Source: Lonicera japonica
Lineage: Eukaryota > Streptophyta > Magnoliopsida > Dipsacales > Caprifoliaceae
Direction: 5' to 3'
Length of the DNA stretch: 64,000 bases
Assembly: GCA_021464415.1 (NCBI GenBank)
Contig: CM038470.1
Location: 25,011,601 to 25,075,600, forward strand
In this document: positions 48,363 to 60,707 of the stretch, one piece after another
Numbering within the stretch: the stretch's first letter is position 1
How the letters are laid out: each line of letters begins with the position of its first letter
Translations under genes and position numbers: made by a program
The notes under the pieces: generated by a model
The model's database searches: none
The model's input: only the letters and a program-made list of their open reading frames with translations
What the model was told of the DNA's origin: nothing

Positions 48363-49333
48363 GAGTAAACTACACTAATGTCTCTTAAATTATTGATATT
48401 ATCCCACTTCGGCCTTTAAACAAAATTTTACATCATTTTTTTTTGAAGATAAAATTTTACATCATTTAAATACTTAAACTATTGGAAAGTTCAAATCTGG
48501 CCCTTCCATCCAATTTATTTGTTAACTTGGACATAATTTCTTTTTCCTCCATTCTTAGAATGGTAAAATGGTCATATTGAGCTAAAATTTTAATTTTGGG
48601 GTTAAATTTTTGTATACAAACATACATGTATATATATACACATTGATTTCAATTTCAATTTTGAGGTTAAATTTTTGTATTTATTTTTTCGTTAAATATT
48701 GATTTAGTTTATGAGTTAAAATTTTGATTTGGGGGTTAAATCTTTATATACAAACACACATGCATATATATATGTATGGGGGGTGATAATCTAGTGGGCG
48801 GAGATGGTGGGGGTGGGAGGAAAGTGGAGGCGGAAATGTGTATATATAGTATTTGTGTGAAAGAGAAAAATGGAGGGTGAAAGAGATAGTGATGGTGATG
48901 GTAATGGTGGTGGTGGTGGAATAAGAGGAGGAGGCGGCCTGAGGTCGTAATGGCGAGAAGGTTGAGGTGGCAATGGTGAAAGTGACAGTAGTGGCAGGTG
49001 GAGGCAATGGTGGGGAGGTGGAAGTGGGTCTTTCTCTCTCTCTTTTTATTTTCCTTTTTGTAATATATAATAATTCCAATGGTGAATTTTCTCTCTACAT
49101 ACGTGGAAAGTAGGTGGAAATATAATGAAATTAATTAATAGCTCAATATGATCATTTTGCCGTTTTAAAAATGGAGGAAAAAGAAATTTCGTCCAAGTTA
49201 ATAGATAAACTGGACGGAAGTGTTAATTGGGAACTCAATTAATAGTTTTAAGTATTTAAATGAGGCAAAATTTTATTTAAGGGCCAAAGTAAGACAATAT
49301 CAATAGTTTATGGGTCATTAGGGTAGTTTACTC
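48363..49333. mobile_element. Non-autonomous MULE (971 bp)
   Basis: Diverged inverted repeats of about 230 bp begin GAGTAAACTACACTAATG (left) and GAGTAAACTACCCTAATG (right, other strand). The 9-bp flanks AAGTTTTAA are identical (48354-48362, 49334-49342). The middle (48780-49030) is unusually GC-rich with GGTGG and GATGGTG runs and may be captured DNA, but no source gene was recognised. Confidence 0.92.
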
Positions 49334-49408
49334 AAGTTTTAATATGGAAATTTCATAACGAGTTAATCTTTAAGAACCAACCATTTACCCCTCAGAAAAT
49401 CATTAGAA

Positions 49409-49894
49409 ATGTGTGCACTCTTTCAATGGATATGCAGATATCGTTACAACAAGCAAGTCCAACAATATCTTATAAACCCTATTAATGGGCGATGGAGCAA
49501 ACCACCACCTGGTTACTACAAGTTAAATGTAGATGATGGCTTTTTAGATGGCCACAGTACTTATAGAGGTTTACTTAGGGATGACTTGGGGAACTCACAA
49601 TGGGGTTTTACAGGGAATTTTCCAACTTTTAATCCATTGAATGCGAAATTGGCAGCTTTAAATGTTAGTGTGAAAGCTGTGGTGGAATGTAATCTGCTTC
49701 AGGTTTTAATTGAAATGGACTCCACGCTAGCAGTTCACCTTCTTCAGAGGCAACATGATGATGATCACCCGCTGCGGGACGACATTTTGGATTGTCAAGG
49801 TCCTTTTTATACTTCTCCTTTCGAGCAAAAAAAAAAGGCACACATAAAAGTCATTCTAAATTGCATTACTATGAACCAAGGTAAAACTCTCTAA
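49409..49894 (+). pseudogene. RNase H-like (RVT_3) domain fragment of LINE-type origin
   Basis: The frame reads WSKPPPGYYKLNVDDG, then RGLLRDDLGN, NPLNAKLAAL, VLIEMDST and HPLRDDILDC. This is the order seen in plant RNase H domains of LINE-derived proteins. The first and later catalytic Asp (KLNVD, EMDS) are kept. The Glu expected in the N-P-L-x-A-E-L-x-A motif is Lys (NAKLAAL), so catalysis is unlikely. Only the domain survives, with no reverse transcriptase around it. It begins about 75 bp after the MULE at 48363-49333. Called a pseudogene because it is an isolated, altered domain. Confidence 0.75.
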
Positions 49895-50978
49895 AATATA
49901 TCAAAAAATACTAGCTTCTTTAGACACTGGCTCCATAAAGTAAATTACGAGATATATATAATTTAAATCAACTAATGAAAACCGAATCATTTTTCAAATT
50001 TTATTGTTAACTCTTAATCTATTACATATTGTTTATTATAACTATAATTTATTTATGATGCATTCTCTTTTTTGTTAAAAGCAAATGCATTCTTTTATTT
50101 TTATTTTCACCAGAAATAACTATATGAATTGAACCCTTAACTTTATCTACCCATGCTAGTTATCAGTGCACTATATTATAATTATATTGACATTAAAAAG
50201 GAAAATTGTGCAAAACCAAATTTTTCCTTTAGAATTTTTTAAAAATTTAAAATATTTATTTAAAGCAAGCAATAAAACTATTATCCCTTTTGGGGACCTA
50301 CAAAAATTATCATTATATGACAATAAAATTTAAGTCGGTATCAAACTTAAATGGAGCAAATTCAAGGACAGGTTTTTAACACCGAATTTGAATTTGTTTA
50401 AAATAAAAACTCGATGCTAATTTGAGTTAAATTGGAGTATGTACAAAATCTATCACTATATAGTAAAATGGATAAAGTATAGCAATTAATGCAATCTTTT
50501 AATTACTTTTATAACTCTTTTGTCTTCCTTTAGTTATAATAATAATAATAATAATATATATATATATATATGTACTTAACTTCTCTTTGTTTGTAATTTT
50601 ATCATTTTCTCTCAACTAGGTATATTAATTATTTTGCACTAATTCAAAATTCTTTTTATACATATCATTTTTTTTTATATAATTTGGTTGTTGAATTTTT
50701 TGCTTATTTTGTAATTAATTTATCTTTATATTTTTGTAATTACATTACATGGGTATTTTTATTTAACTATATTTTTATCATTATAAATTATATTTATATA
50801 TTTATATAATTTAAAGCATTTAAATATTTCGTTAATTGAAACACCCGCCCATTGCAGGGGCAGCCCCCTGCAGCAGCAGCAAAGGACTAACTTCTCCGTT
50901 TTCACCATGACCTCTAATGGTAATATGGTATCATTCTCCTATCTTCTCTTTTCTATATATATATATGTATGTATGCAT
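49895..50978. other. AT-rich spacer, no gene seen
   Basis: An AAT/AT microsatellite lies at 50538-50570. A short GC-rich palindromic stretch near 50845-50880 (CAGGGGCAGCCCCCTG) stands out, with no match recognised. Confidence 0.5.
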
Positions 50979-51887
50979 AGGTGGAGCTATGCAGAGGCAA
51001 ATGGGGGCATCGCCCCACTTAGACTTGGATTTTTATTTATTTTTGTTATATATGGGTATTTTTTGACAAAATATATATATAAAGACTTATGTATAGAAAT
51101 TAATACTTATTGATAACTAAAGTGTAATGGACAAAACTATATATAGGGACCTACTTGTGAAACTTAAAATTTGATTTCAATGTATCTAGCCCATAAAATA
51201 AATCCGGGTGTAAAACATGATCCTGCGCGGTCGTGGAACTGTGATTTGCATCCCCTCTCCTACAAGCACGAGAAATCGCCTTATTTTTCTTAAATATTTA
51301 TTAAGTTCATAAGTCAAGATAAACTTATTAATCCATCAATTTTTTACAAAGTTCCTTTGCGAGACTTACCCATTTTCATTCTATTTTTTTATTTCAAGTA
51401 GCTCATTTTAATTTGGTTGACATTTTCTCATTCTTACCGTAATCATTTTGAGCAAATAATTATACAATTTTGATGTATTCACGGAGGAGAACACGAATCT
51501 ATAATAATTGTTCACAACCGAGTGTGAGGTCTCACTAAAAATTACCCTCAAAATGACTCGAAAATGGTAGTTTACCCATTTTTTCAACACTAGCAAAGTA
51601 AATCCTTTTTTAGATCCACTTTTTAATATTAGCTATAATTTTATTTATTAATTACTACATAATATTAGTTGCGTTTATTGATTAATTGCAAAATTTCATA
51701 ATATTATTAATGCTATTATATTTAAGTTGTATTATTGTAAGTTCTTATAATTGTTCACATTCGTTATTTTAGTTGTATGAAGTATTATTATTAATAATAT
51801 TATATTTATATTCAAATTTTATAACTTTAAATATGTTTTCATGTGTTTTGAATTTTGCGCCTATCCAAATTTTTGGTTCCGCCACTG
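50979..51887. mobile_element. Possible DNA transposon remnant
   Basis: The left end GGTGGAGCTATGCAGAGG and the right end (other strand CAGTGGCGGAACCAAAAATT) resemble the paired ends of a dispersed plant DNA element, with AT microsatellites on both sides hiding any target duplication. No coding domain. Confidence 0.4.
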
Positions 51888-51931
51888 TATATATACATCC
51901 AGGTTCTAGAAACAACTTCATTTTTTTACGG

Positions 51932-52270
51932 TCTGTGTGGATTGACAAAAGGATTGAAAGGAAATGGTTAATTAGAAAAAAAAAATGATTAATTAACAGG
52001 GGAGAAATAAAAAGGAAAAGAATGAGTTTTTTTTTTTTTCCTAAAATGACAAAAAGAATGTGTTTAATTAATCTTATTATTGTTGTTTTGTAACTAAGAA
52101 TAGAAAATAAAAGGAATGAATAACTTTTCTTTGGGAAGAGAGTTGAAAAGAAAGAAAAATAATGTAACATAATATAATATATTGTTAATAAATTATGTTT
52201 AATTTTAATTATGATATTAAGAAAAAAGCTATCCCTCTCGATCCCTTAATAATTCCTTCCATTTTTTTTT
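51932..52270. repeat. Worn MITE, same family as 61951-62385
   Basis: GGTCTGTGTGGATTGACAAAAGGATTG, shortened here to GGTCTGTGTGGATTG, then GTTAATTAG and a TTATTATTGTTGTTTTG block, follow the same order as in the later copy. Confidence 0.6.
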
Positions 52271-52429
52271 ATCATTATCCCTCATAATATTTTTTAAACC
52301 AGTGATTTGTAATCTCTTCTTTACTTTTTTGTTCAGGCGCTTCCCACTCCCTCAATTTATATAGAATATTAGTTAAAAAATGTACTCGCCTCTCAATGGG
52401 ACAAATGGTTCTCTCATTATTAATTTTTT

Positions 52430-52745
52430 TGAATAAAGTTTGGTAGATGATTTCCTGATAGATCATCTTCGCCGAATTTTTTAAAAAAAATCAACTTGGA
52501 AGTGGGTTAACGGAACATAAAAAATTTTAATGGCCATAAATGTATATATATATATCAACTTATTAGTTCAAACGATTCCTTGTTTAATTTTTTTGATGAA
52601 ACTTTGTAGATTTGATCTACTGTAATTATACCTTTCTTTTTATTTGATTAGTACCACAATTGTTTGCTTAAAAAATTTGTACAACTCGTTATGGAGATCA
52701 TATCTACCGAACTTCATCAAAAACTTGAAACATTTACGCATTCAA
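52430..52745. repeat. Two MITE-like hairpins
   Basis: TTGAATAAAGTTTGG...GATCATCTTCGCCGAATTTT (52425-52480) and TTTGATGAAACTTTGTAGAT...ATCTACCGAACTTCATCAAA (52588-52725) each form an inverted repeat of the family seen near 31000 and 41250. Confidence 0.55.
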
Positions 52746-52749
52746 AAGA

Positions 52750-53620
52750 GATCCATTTTTTAACTAAAGAGCAAAAGTCCTTGTTGGAGTTTTTTTGAAG
52801 TCTGGTCGTATATATGTGTGTATGTGTATATAAGGCATTGTGATAAATTGCTTGTTTTATTGAAGTTCCATTTATACAGTTAACTGACAATTCAATTAAT
52901 TTATTACTTTTGCCTGGTTCCTCATCCTAGAATTTGTTGTGTTTGGGTGAATCAAATTGTAGATTTTGTGTTTTCCTTTTTATGTGAATATTATTCTTCT
53001 TGTTTGTTGACCATTTTATCTGTTTGTGTATGTTGCTAAAGATTTGAGCTTTATATGATTGTTTAATAATGCCGTTAGATTATTTGAACATATATAGTTA
53101 TCTATTTATTGAGACAGGGCTAAGTATTAAACATTTGTTTTGAACCTCTACGATTCTAGATGACTAAGCTAATTGGTATATAATTCATTAAAGTTAAAAA
53201 TAAATCCAAAAGATACGTTGTGAAGAATTGATTATTTTATATATGTTTATGGACAACAAAATGCCCCCTTAGTGATTCATATTCTCTAAGCCATAGTGTG
53301 TAGTATGAAATTTTCGATGTTCATTTTGTTTCGTTAAAGAAAAGGTAAAAATGAATCGACCGTCCATTGCACATGCAAAAGACATTTTCTAATCTTTTGA
53401 ATACTCTTGCAAATGCTAAAATATTCTTGCATATAACACACATTTTAGATATTTGCTCCGTAACATATAAGAAGTTTTATACAAAGATAATTATGCTACT
53501 GCGCGCATAATATGGTTTTGTTTGTTGTGTGGTAACACTAGATACTTGTGCAGATTTCTACGAACATGCTGACAAAGCAATCACATATTTCTTTCATGTT
53601 CTCTAGAGTCAAAATGCACA
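52750..53620. other. Spacer before the EF-G pseudogene
   Basis: No domain is recognised. The last part (53540-53620) may be worn transit-peptide or leader sequence of the pseudogene. Confidence 0.45.
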
Positions 53621-56305
53621 ATACCACTAAAAGACTATCAAAATATTATAAGTATGGCCCACATAGATGTGGAAAAGACTATTACAACCAGAGTTTGTTT
53701 CGTAAACAAAATGGACTGACTCGGTGCAAACTTTTTTCAAACAATAGACATGATTATGACAAACTTGGGTGCTAAGCCGCTAGTGATTCAAATACCGATT
53801 GGTTTCGAGGATAGGTTTGAAAGCGTTATTGATCTTGTGAAAATGGAAGTTGTGGTTTGGACCGAGGGAGAATTGGGGTCAAAGTTCAATTATAAAGAAA
53901 TTCCTGGTGATGTTTAAGAATTAACTTAAAATTACCATGCACAAATGATCGAAACCATAGTTGAATTAGATGATCAAGCAATGGAAGACTACCTTGAAGG
54001 AGTATAGCCTAATAAAGAACACATTCAAAAACTAATTAGAAACGGAACCATATCGAGTAAATCAGACTTACCATCCATTGGCCGGAAGAACCACCCTTAG
54101 CAAAAATATGCGTGTTCTTCCTGCTTATTTACTTTATTTCGTTTATTCGTAAGTTCATATGTGATTAAGACTTTTCACCTTAAGATTTGTTGGCCTTACA
54201 AATTTTTTCAGCGTATATACAAATTCTATGTGTATATATATATATATAAATTCTTTCAAATTTCTCTGTTTACGTAAGAAATCCTTCTTTCGCATTATTT
54301 CATTCTATATTGAAAGTTGAAACCAAACACTGTCTACTGCCTAGTGTGCTAACTTTTAATGAGGCTAATGTTAAAGCTTAGTTGATTTTTAACATTTTAC
54401 ATAAAATATATTGTTGAGTAAAAATCTCATAACTTTGTGGTTACTTATCCCTTTAGGTAGAAGCTAATATTGGTGCACCCCAAGTAAACTACCGCGAAAG
54501 CATTTCCAAAATCTCGGAAGTGAGGTACTTTCACAAGAAACAATTGGGAAGACAAGGACAATTCGCTAATATAACCGTAAGGTTTGAGCTCCTAGCTAGA
54601 ACCGGGTAGCAGGTATGAGTTCAAGAGTGAAATCAAGGGAAGGGCAGTCGCAAAAAAATACATTCCATGTATCATCAAGGGATTAGAGGAGTGCTTGATC
54701 AGCGACGTATTGACAAGTTTTCCCTTCGTCAATGTTCGTGCCGTTTTGGCGGAAGGCTCTTCTCACAATGTGGATTCAAGTGCGTTGGCGTTTAAGTTGG
54801 CAGCTCATGGAGCTTATCGAGAAAGGATGAAGAACGTGGGTCCCAAATTGTTGAAACCGATAATGAGAGTGGAAGTGGTTACCTCCAAAGAACACTTGGG
54901 AGATGTGATTGATGATTTGAATTTGAGGAGATGACAGATTAATGGCTTTGGTGATAAACGTAGGGATCCCAAGGTATGTAAAAACACTCATGTTCTTTCT
55001 TACGCAATAATATATATCGTCTTTAGATCAAGAATCAATTTGAATGCATTTGATTGCTTTACATGGAAAACAATTAAATTCCTTATAGTTGTTTTATATG
55101 GGAAAACTTTTCATGGAAAACAAAAGCTTCTAGGGGATGTGGTTTTTGAATTACGTCATCCATCCTTATTTAAAAGTTCATGCTTGGCCTTCACATTTTT
55201 TAAGAAAGCACATATTTTATTACAATCAACGATTTAAAACAAAACTTGTTTTCTATCGTGAGTTTTGTTAAGTTGATTGTGTCGTTAAAGGGAAAGTCAA
55301 CTCTTAATTTAGGACATCCCATAAATCAATAGTGGACTCTTATTTTGGGATGGAGTTCTAAGAATTAAGTAGGGGTGGAAAAAAAATCAAAAAAACCGAA
55401 CCGACCGACTTTCGACCAGTCCGATTAAATTGGTTTTTTGCCAATCAGTAAACCGAAAAAATCAGTCAGAGAACCGACCGTTCTAAGACTTGTCAATGTC
55501 AAAGTCGGTTGTTAACTCGTGAAACCGGTTTCGAACCGAACCGAACCGACCGCTTTTATAAAAATATTAATAAATTTTGATTATATATATTTATATAATT
55601 AATTAACTGAGATACATATACAAATGTACAATAATCAGTAAAACAAAAACAATAAAACAAAAAAAGCCCTAATGTCATTAGTCATTACACACTCACACAT
55701 ACAGACTCACAGAGAGTGAGTGCCGCCGTCCCTCTTCTCTTTATCATCTTCCTTCTTCTTCTTCATTTTTCATAGTTAAGAGCTTCATAATTCGTTCTCT
55801 ATTTAAGCCACCATCCATCTTCTCCATTTTGTCCAACGCCGCCATCAGGTACGCCTTTCGTTCATTTCCATTTATTCTTCAGTTGGTATTTCATATTTGT
55901 ATGTAACTAATTAACTATGTATGTGTAAATTAATTAATATAGGCTTTTATAATTACTACATGTTTAGATCAGATCTGTTTCAAATATGTTCGTTCATCTA
56001 CATTTCTTTAGATCAGTAGCATATTTAAATATTGAAATGGTCGTGAGTGAGAAAATGGAATTTAGATTTTCTCACATGAATCTTTAGATGGAGATTAGCA
56101 TTTTCTCCTCTTATTTTTCTAGCTTACATATTTTTTTATAAATCTTACGTATTCTATTAATCAATAATAGTATCCATTTTTAGATGAGACCAAAGTACAT
56201 ATTTTTTGTGTAGTTTTGAATGAATGCATTTTCGGATCTACAACTAAGTGATGATAATACATTTTTAGATCTGTTTAACTAAATTTATTTGTTGTACATT
56301 TTCAG

Positions 56306-58450
56306 TTCCAAAGACATCAATACATTTGGAATCTAGTTCTAACCAATCATATACCAATGCCTCGTATACACAATCACTATCCTCTCAACAATCTAGACCT
56401 TCTCAACCTTCATCTAAAAACACGCATGTAGCATAATCCGAAGTATATGATAATGAGGGAGAAAATGTAGAAAACCATTGAAAGAAAAGGAAAGGAAAAC
56501 CAATTCTTTGGAGTCATTGTAAAAAAGTTGAAAGAATTGTAAATGGGGTGGTAAAACATATTGCAATTTGTGATCATTGCCAAGAAGAGATGCATGCCCA
56601 TCTTAAGATTAATGGGACGACGGGGATAAAGACACATCTAGAAAAAAAATGTAATACTTTTCCACTTTATAATAATAAACTTCCTCCCGGTTAAACAATT
56701 TTGAGTAGTGACACAATTGGTGGAATTATGGTATATCATAGTTTTAATAAAAAAAAAAGAAGTGATTTAAAGTGTATTCATTATGTTATAAGGGATGAGG
56801 TTTCTTTTAGATCGGTTGAAGGAGTAGGCTTTAAAAAGTTTCTCCATGAGCTTTAGCCTAGGTATGCATTACCAAATAGAAAGAAAGTGGCCACGGGGGT
56901 GTGGGATTTGTTTAAGGCGGAGAATGAAACGTTATTGAATGTCATTCGTGGGAAGAGAGTTAGTATCACGAACGATACTTGGACTTCAATTCAAAACATC
57001 AATTATATGGTAGTCACATGCCATTTCTTGGATAATGAATGGAAGTTGCATAAAAGAATAATCAATTTCACAAACATCACTATTCATAAAGGTGAGGAGA
57101 TATGAAAGACTTTAGAGGTTTATTTGAATGGGTGGGGGATTGATAAAGTGTTTGGCATTACTGTTGACAATGCTTCGGATAATGATAGGGCCATTGATTA
57201 TATGAATAAAAGATTCCGGGCTTTAAACACTTTATTGTTTGAGGGAAAGTACATGCATATGAGGTGTGGATGTCATATCCTTAACCTAATTGTGGGTGAC
57301 GGAATAAAGGAACTTTATGACTCCATTGAGGCCATTCGAAATTATGTTAAGTACATTCATTCCTCCGCGACTAGGCTTGACAAGTTTAGAGATTTTTGTG
57401 TATCGTTACAAAAAGATAAGATAGCTAATGTGCCATTAGATGTGGCCACAAGGTGGAATGCCACTTTTAAATTGCTTGAGGGGGCTTTAAAATATAAGTT
57501 GGTATTCACTCGGATGGCGGAGGAATATGCAGCTTTTGGTAATTACTTTGATGAAAAGGTGAGAGATACGAAGAGAATTGGGCCTCCTAGTGACACGAAT
57601 TGGGAAAATGTTATTGCATTTGTACATTTTCTTGGTAACTTTCATGAAACTACTTTAAAACTTAGTGCAACAAAGACTCCCACTTCCAATTTAATTTTTA
57701 CCGAAATGGTTGCCGTGCAAATTGAGATTTGAGAATAAAATGTATAATGATAGTGATCTGGTTTTGCAAAGGGTGGCTTGTTCTATGAAAAGTAAGTTTG
57801 ACAAATATTGGGGGAGCTTTGAAAGAGTTAACAATATAATATATGTTGCCAATGTACTAGATCCAAGATTTAAACTCCAAATGATAAAAATTTGTTATAA
57901 ATTGTTGAATGCAAGTGTTGAAATAATTGAATGTGTGGGTGATCGGGTGAAGACGTGTATGTATGACTTGTACAAGGAGAATTCCAATTCTACTAGTACT
58001 TCTACTAGTGTCATTGGTGAAAAAGTTGATGGTAGTGTTGAAATTACGCATGCAAAAGTGAGTGGGAATTCGGCACTAGATCTAATGATGAAGGAGCTTG
58101 CAAAAGATAGGAAGGCAGGACAATTGTTAAAGATTTCCAATGAAGTTGACAAATACCTTACTGATCCTGTTGAAATAATAAACAAATCAAATTTTGATCT
58201 TTTGTTATGGTGGAAAGTGAACCAATCAAAGTATCATATCTTTTCTACGATTGCCCACGATTTTTTTGCAATTCCAAGTTCAATGATAGCTAGTGAAAAT
58301 GCCTTTAGCCTTGGAGGTAGGATTGTATATCTTTTTAGGGCTTCTTTGACACCAAAAATGGTTAAGGCATTAGTGTGTACAAGTGATTGGCTTAGGGCGG
58401 AGGAATTCAATTTCTAGAAAGAGCCAACGGATGATGACCTCAAATTCTAG
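56306..58450 (+). pseudogene. hAT transposase, BED zinc-finger type (RICESLEEPER-like)
   Basis: A 5' leader (55690-55850) ends in a donor CATCAG|GTACG and the coding exon starts about 56306. A BED zinc finger (ICDHCQEEMH...THLEKKC) is at 56505-56652. The RNase H-like catalytic region runs from about 56890 to 57730 (VWDLFKAENE, ITNDTWTS, GITVDNASDND, RCGCHILNLIV, DVATRWNAT). The hAT C-terminal dimerisation domain is at 58170-58400 (LLLWWKVNQSKYHIFSTIA, SSMIASENAFSLGGR). Stops occur near 56431, 56478, 56692, 56854 and 57103, with a frameshift at about 57720. It binds element ends and excises DNA in its intact relatives. Here it is inactive. Confidence 0.93.
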
Positions 58451-58746
58451 AAGGAACTAGAAGCAAGTAAGTAGTTTTCTTCTTTTTTATGCTTCTACTT
58501 TTGTTTAGTTTATTTTTTAGTTATAATTTAATAATTCCTATTTATCTATATTTTCATATGTAGGTCCAACTCTAAGTCAAGCAAGTGTAACTACAAACTA
58601 TGCTCCCACCTCAGCCATAAACCCATAATGTAATTTGTTTTTGCTTTTTAAATTTGATGCACTAATTTTAATTCCTTTGCTTGCACTAATTCAATAATTC
58701 CTATTGTTGCCTAGAACTGTTGCTACCTTTTTACTTTTGTTGTTGC

Positions 58747-59544
58747 TAGGGGTGTGCACGGTCTGGTTAACTGGACCGAACAGTAAAGGACCGGACCGGA
58801 TATTTCGGTCCTAATAATTCAAAGACCGAACCGAACTGAAATAAATGTTAAAATCGGACCGAACCAAACCAGTCCGGTTCTGGTCGGTCCATTCGGTCTG
58901 AGTTTTTTTTTTGGCTCAAAGATTGTATTAGGATCAAAATGAAAATGAAATATAACTTAAAGAAAACAATCTGGTATAATGCAATTTGGACCAACAATTT
59001 CCACTAGTTAAGTTCCAAACTTGGATCAAATATAGAAATTGAATTAACCTTGTTATTATTAACCTACTACCTTTCATTCCCCAAATCAGCAGAAAAAATT
59101 AAAGGAAAATAAACATGTTTCTCATTTTTTAAATCAAGTGAGTGCATTTTTCCAAAACAATCAATAAAGATTTGAAGGTCAATGAAAGGATGGAAATTGC
59201 ACAAGGGTCATCGAACCATTTACTAAGTAATTTTTCTTCTTAGACATTTTTAATATTAATATTAATATACTAATATTAATATTATAAGTATATATATATA
59301 TATTATATTAATAAGTAATTTTAATATTAATAATATATATTTAAATATATATATATAATAATACCGGTCCGGTCCTGTCCGACCTTAGTATTAAAATGTA
59401 AGACCGAAGACCAGACCGAACCGTTTCGGTCCTTCAAAATTTAAACCGGATCGGACCGAAGTCAAATGGTCCGGTCCAAATCGGTCCATTTTTCGGTCCA
59501 GTTCATTCGGTTTAGCGGTCCGGTTCGGTTTTTGAACACCCCTA
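58747..59544. mobile_element. Nested hAT-type MITE (798 bp)
   Basis: Ends TAGGGGTGTGCACGGT and TTGAACACCCCTA with identical 8-bp flanks GTTGTTGC (58739-58746, 59545-59552). Subterminal GGTCCGGTC-like motifs occur repeatedly on both sides. Non-coding, AT-rich centre. It is inserted in the 3' part of the larger hAT element, so it is younger. Confidence 0.93.
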
Positions 59545-59799
59545 GTTGTTGCAATTTTGGCTTTGCTGCTTGCTGTTGAAATATGGAGTTTGTGCTGCCT
59601 TGGTGCTTGCTATTACACTTCTATTGCTGCTTGTTGTTGTACTTTCTGCCCATAAATGTTGCTTGGATTTTTAAGCTGCTCTTTTAATTCTGTTTGTTTC
59701 ATTTATTCTGTTTCAATTGTAGAGTTTGAGTGGCACACTTGTGGAGCTTGAGTGAGGTTTTTAATTGTTTGATTTGAATTATTGTGGGCTTGCGGCCTT

Positions 59800-60085
59800 G
59801 CTACTTGTTGTTTTGAACTTTTTGATTTGAATTTTTTAAGGTTTTAAGGTTAAGAATATGGTTAGGAATGAATGGTGGCCTTGCTGTTTGTTATTGTGGC
59901 CTTGCTATTTGTTATTTAAATTTTTTAAGGTTTTAAAGTTTAAAATATATACAGGAATGAATTGTGGCCTTGCTGTTTGTTATTGTAGGCTTATTATTTA
60001 TTATTTAATTTTTTTAAGGCTTTAAAGTTAAAAATATGGACAGGAATTGTTTGATTTGAATTATTGTGGCCTTGTTGGAATTTTT
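59800..60085. repeat. Irregular tandem repeat in the hAT 3' region
   Basis: ATTGTGGCCTTGCTGTTTGT, then TTATTTAAATTTTTTAAGG and TTTTAAAG with AATATGGACAGGAATG, recur three to four times with a period near 75-95 bp. Confidence 0.7.
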
Positions 60086-60707
60086 TTTAATGTTTTAAAA
60101 TATGCACACAGCACAGGTACATCCGACCAAACTGACCGATCTATGTCTGTTAAACAAACTTTCGGATAACCGACCAGCTCGAAACGAAAATGGTTGCAAA
60201 TTCTCCCTACCGATATTAATCGGTTCGATTGTCGGATGGGTGGTTTCGGTTCGATTAACCGACCGATTCCACCCCTAGAATTAAGTGATGAAACTACACT
60301 AGAGACGAAGAAGATGAAATTTACATTTTTCAGGGAAAAGAAGTGCAAAGTAACTGTACCCTATATGCACTTACACAAAAAATAATTGAGTTTCAACAAA
60401 AAGAAGATTAGGGCAGGAGTGCTTTTTTGCATATAAAATGGGAAAATTAGACTAATTCAAGTTGTACCAAGTATTATGGAACTTAATTCCTTGGAAAATA
60501 ATGCAATTGAATACTGCTAAGAGTGAAATCATGATATTTTTGAGCAATTTCCATGGAAAGCAAGTGTTATCATACGCAACCTTAGTGTTTATTCCTGAAA
60601 AAATAGATGTTATTTCATTTGAACTATATATAAAATAAAACCAAAGAAAATGGCAACCTGTGATTCAAACCCTGGACATGAATTACAAGACTCTGTAATA
60701 TTACTAT

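Larger units (their letters stand above)
55370..60277 (+). mobile_element. hAT transposon (4.9 kb), transposase broken
   Basis: The ends TAGGGGTGGAA and TTCCACCCCTA are inverted copies, and the flanks GAATTAAG (55362-55369, 60278-60285) are a perfect 8-bp duplication, the hAT signature. Subterminal AACCGACCG-type motifs are dense at both ends. It lies in the last intron of the EF-G pseudogene, and itself contains a younger 798-bp MITE. Confidence 0.95.

Noticed and set aside
48744..49079. 111-aa Thr/Pro-rich frame on the minus strand
   Set aside because: It is a low-complexity translation of the GC-rich MULE centre, without a domain or splice context.
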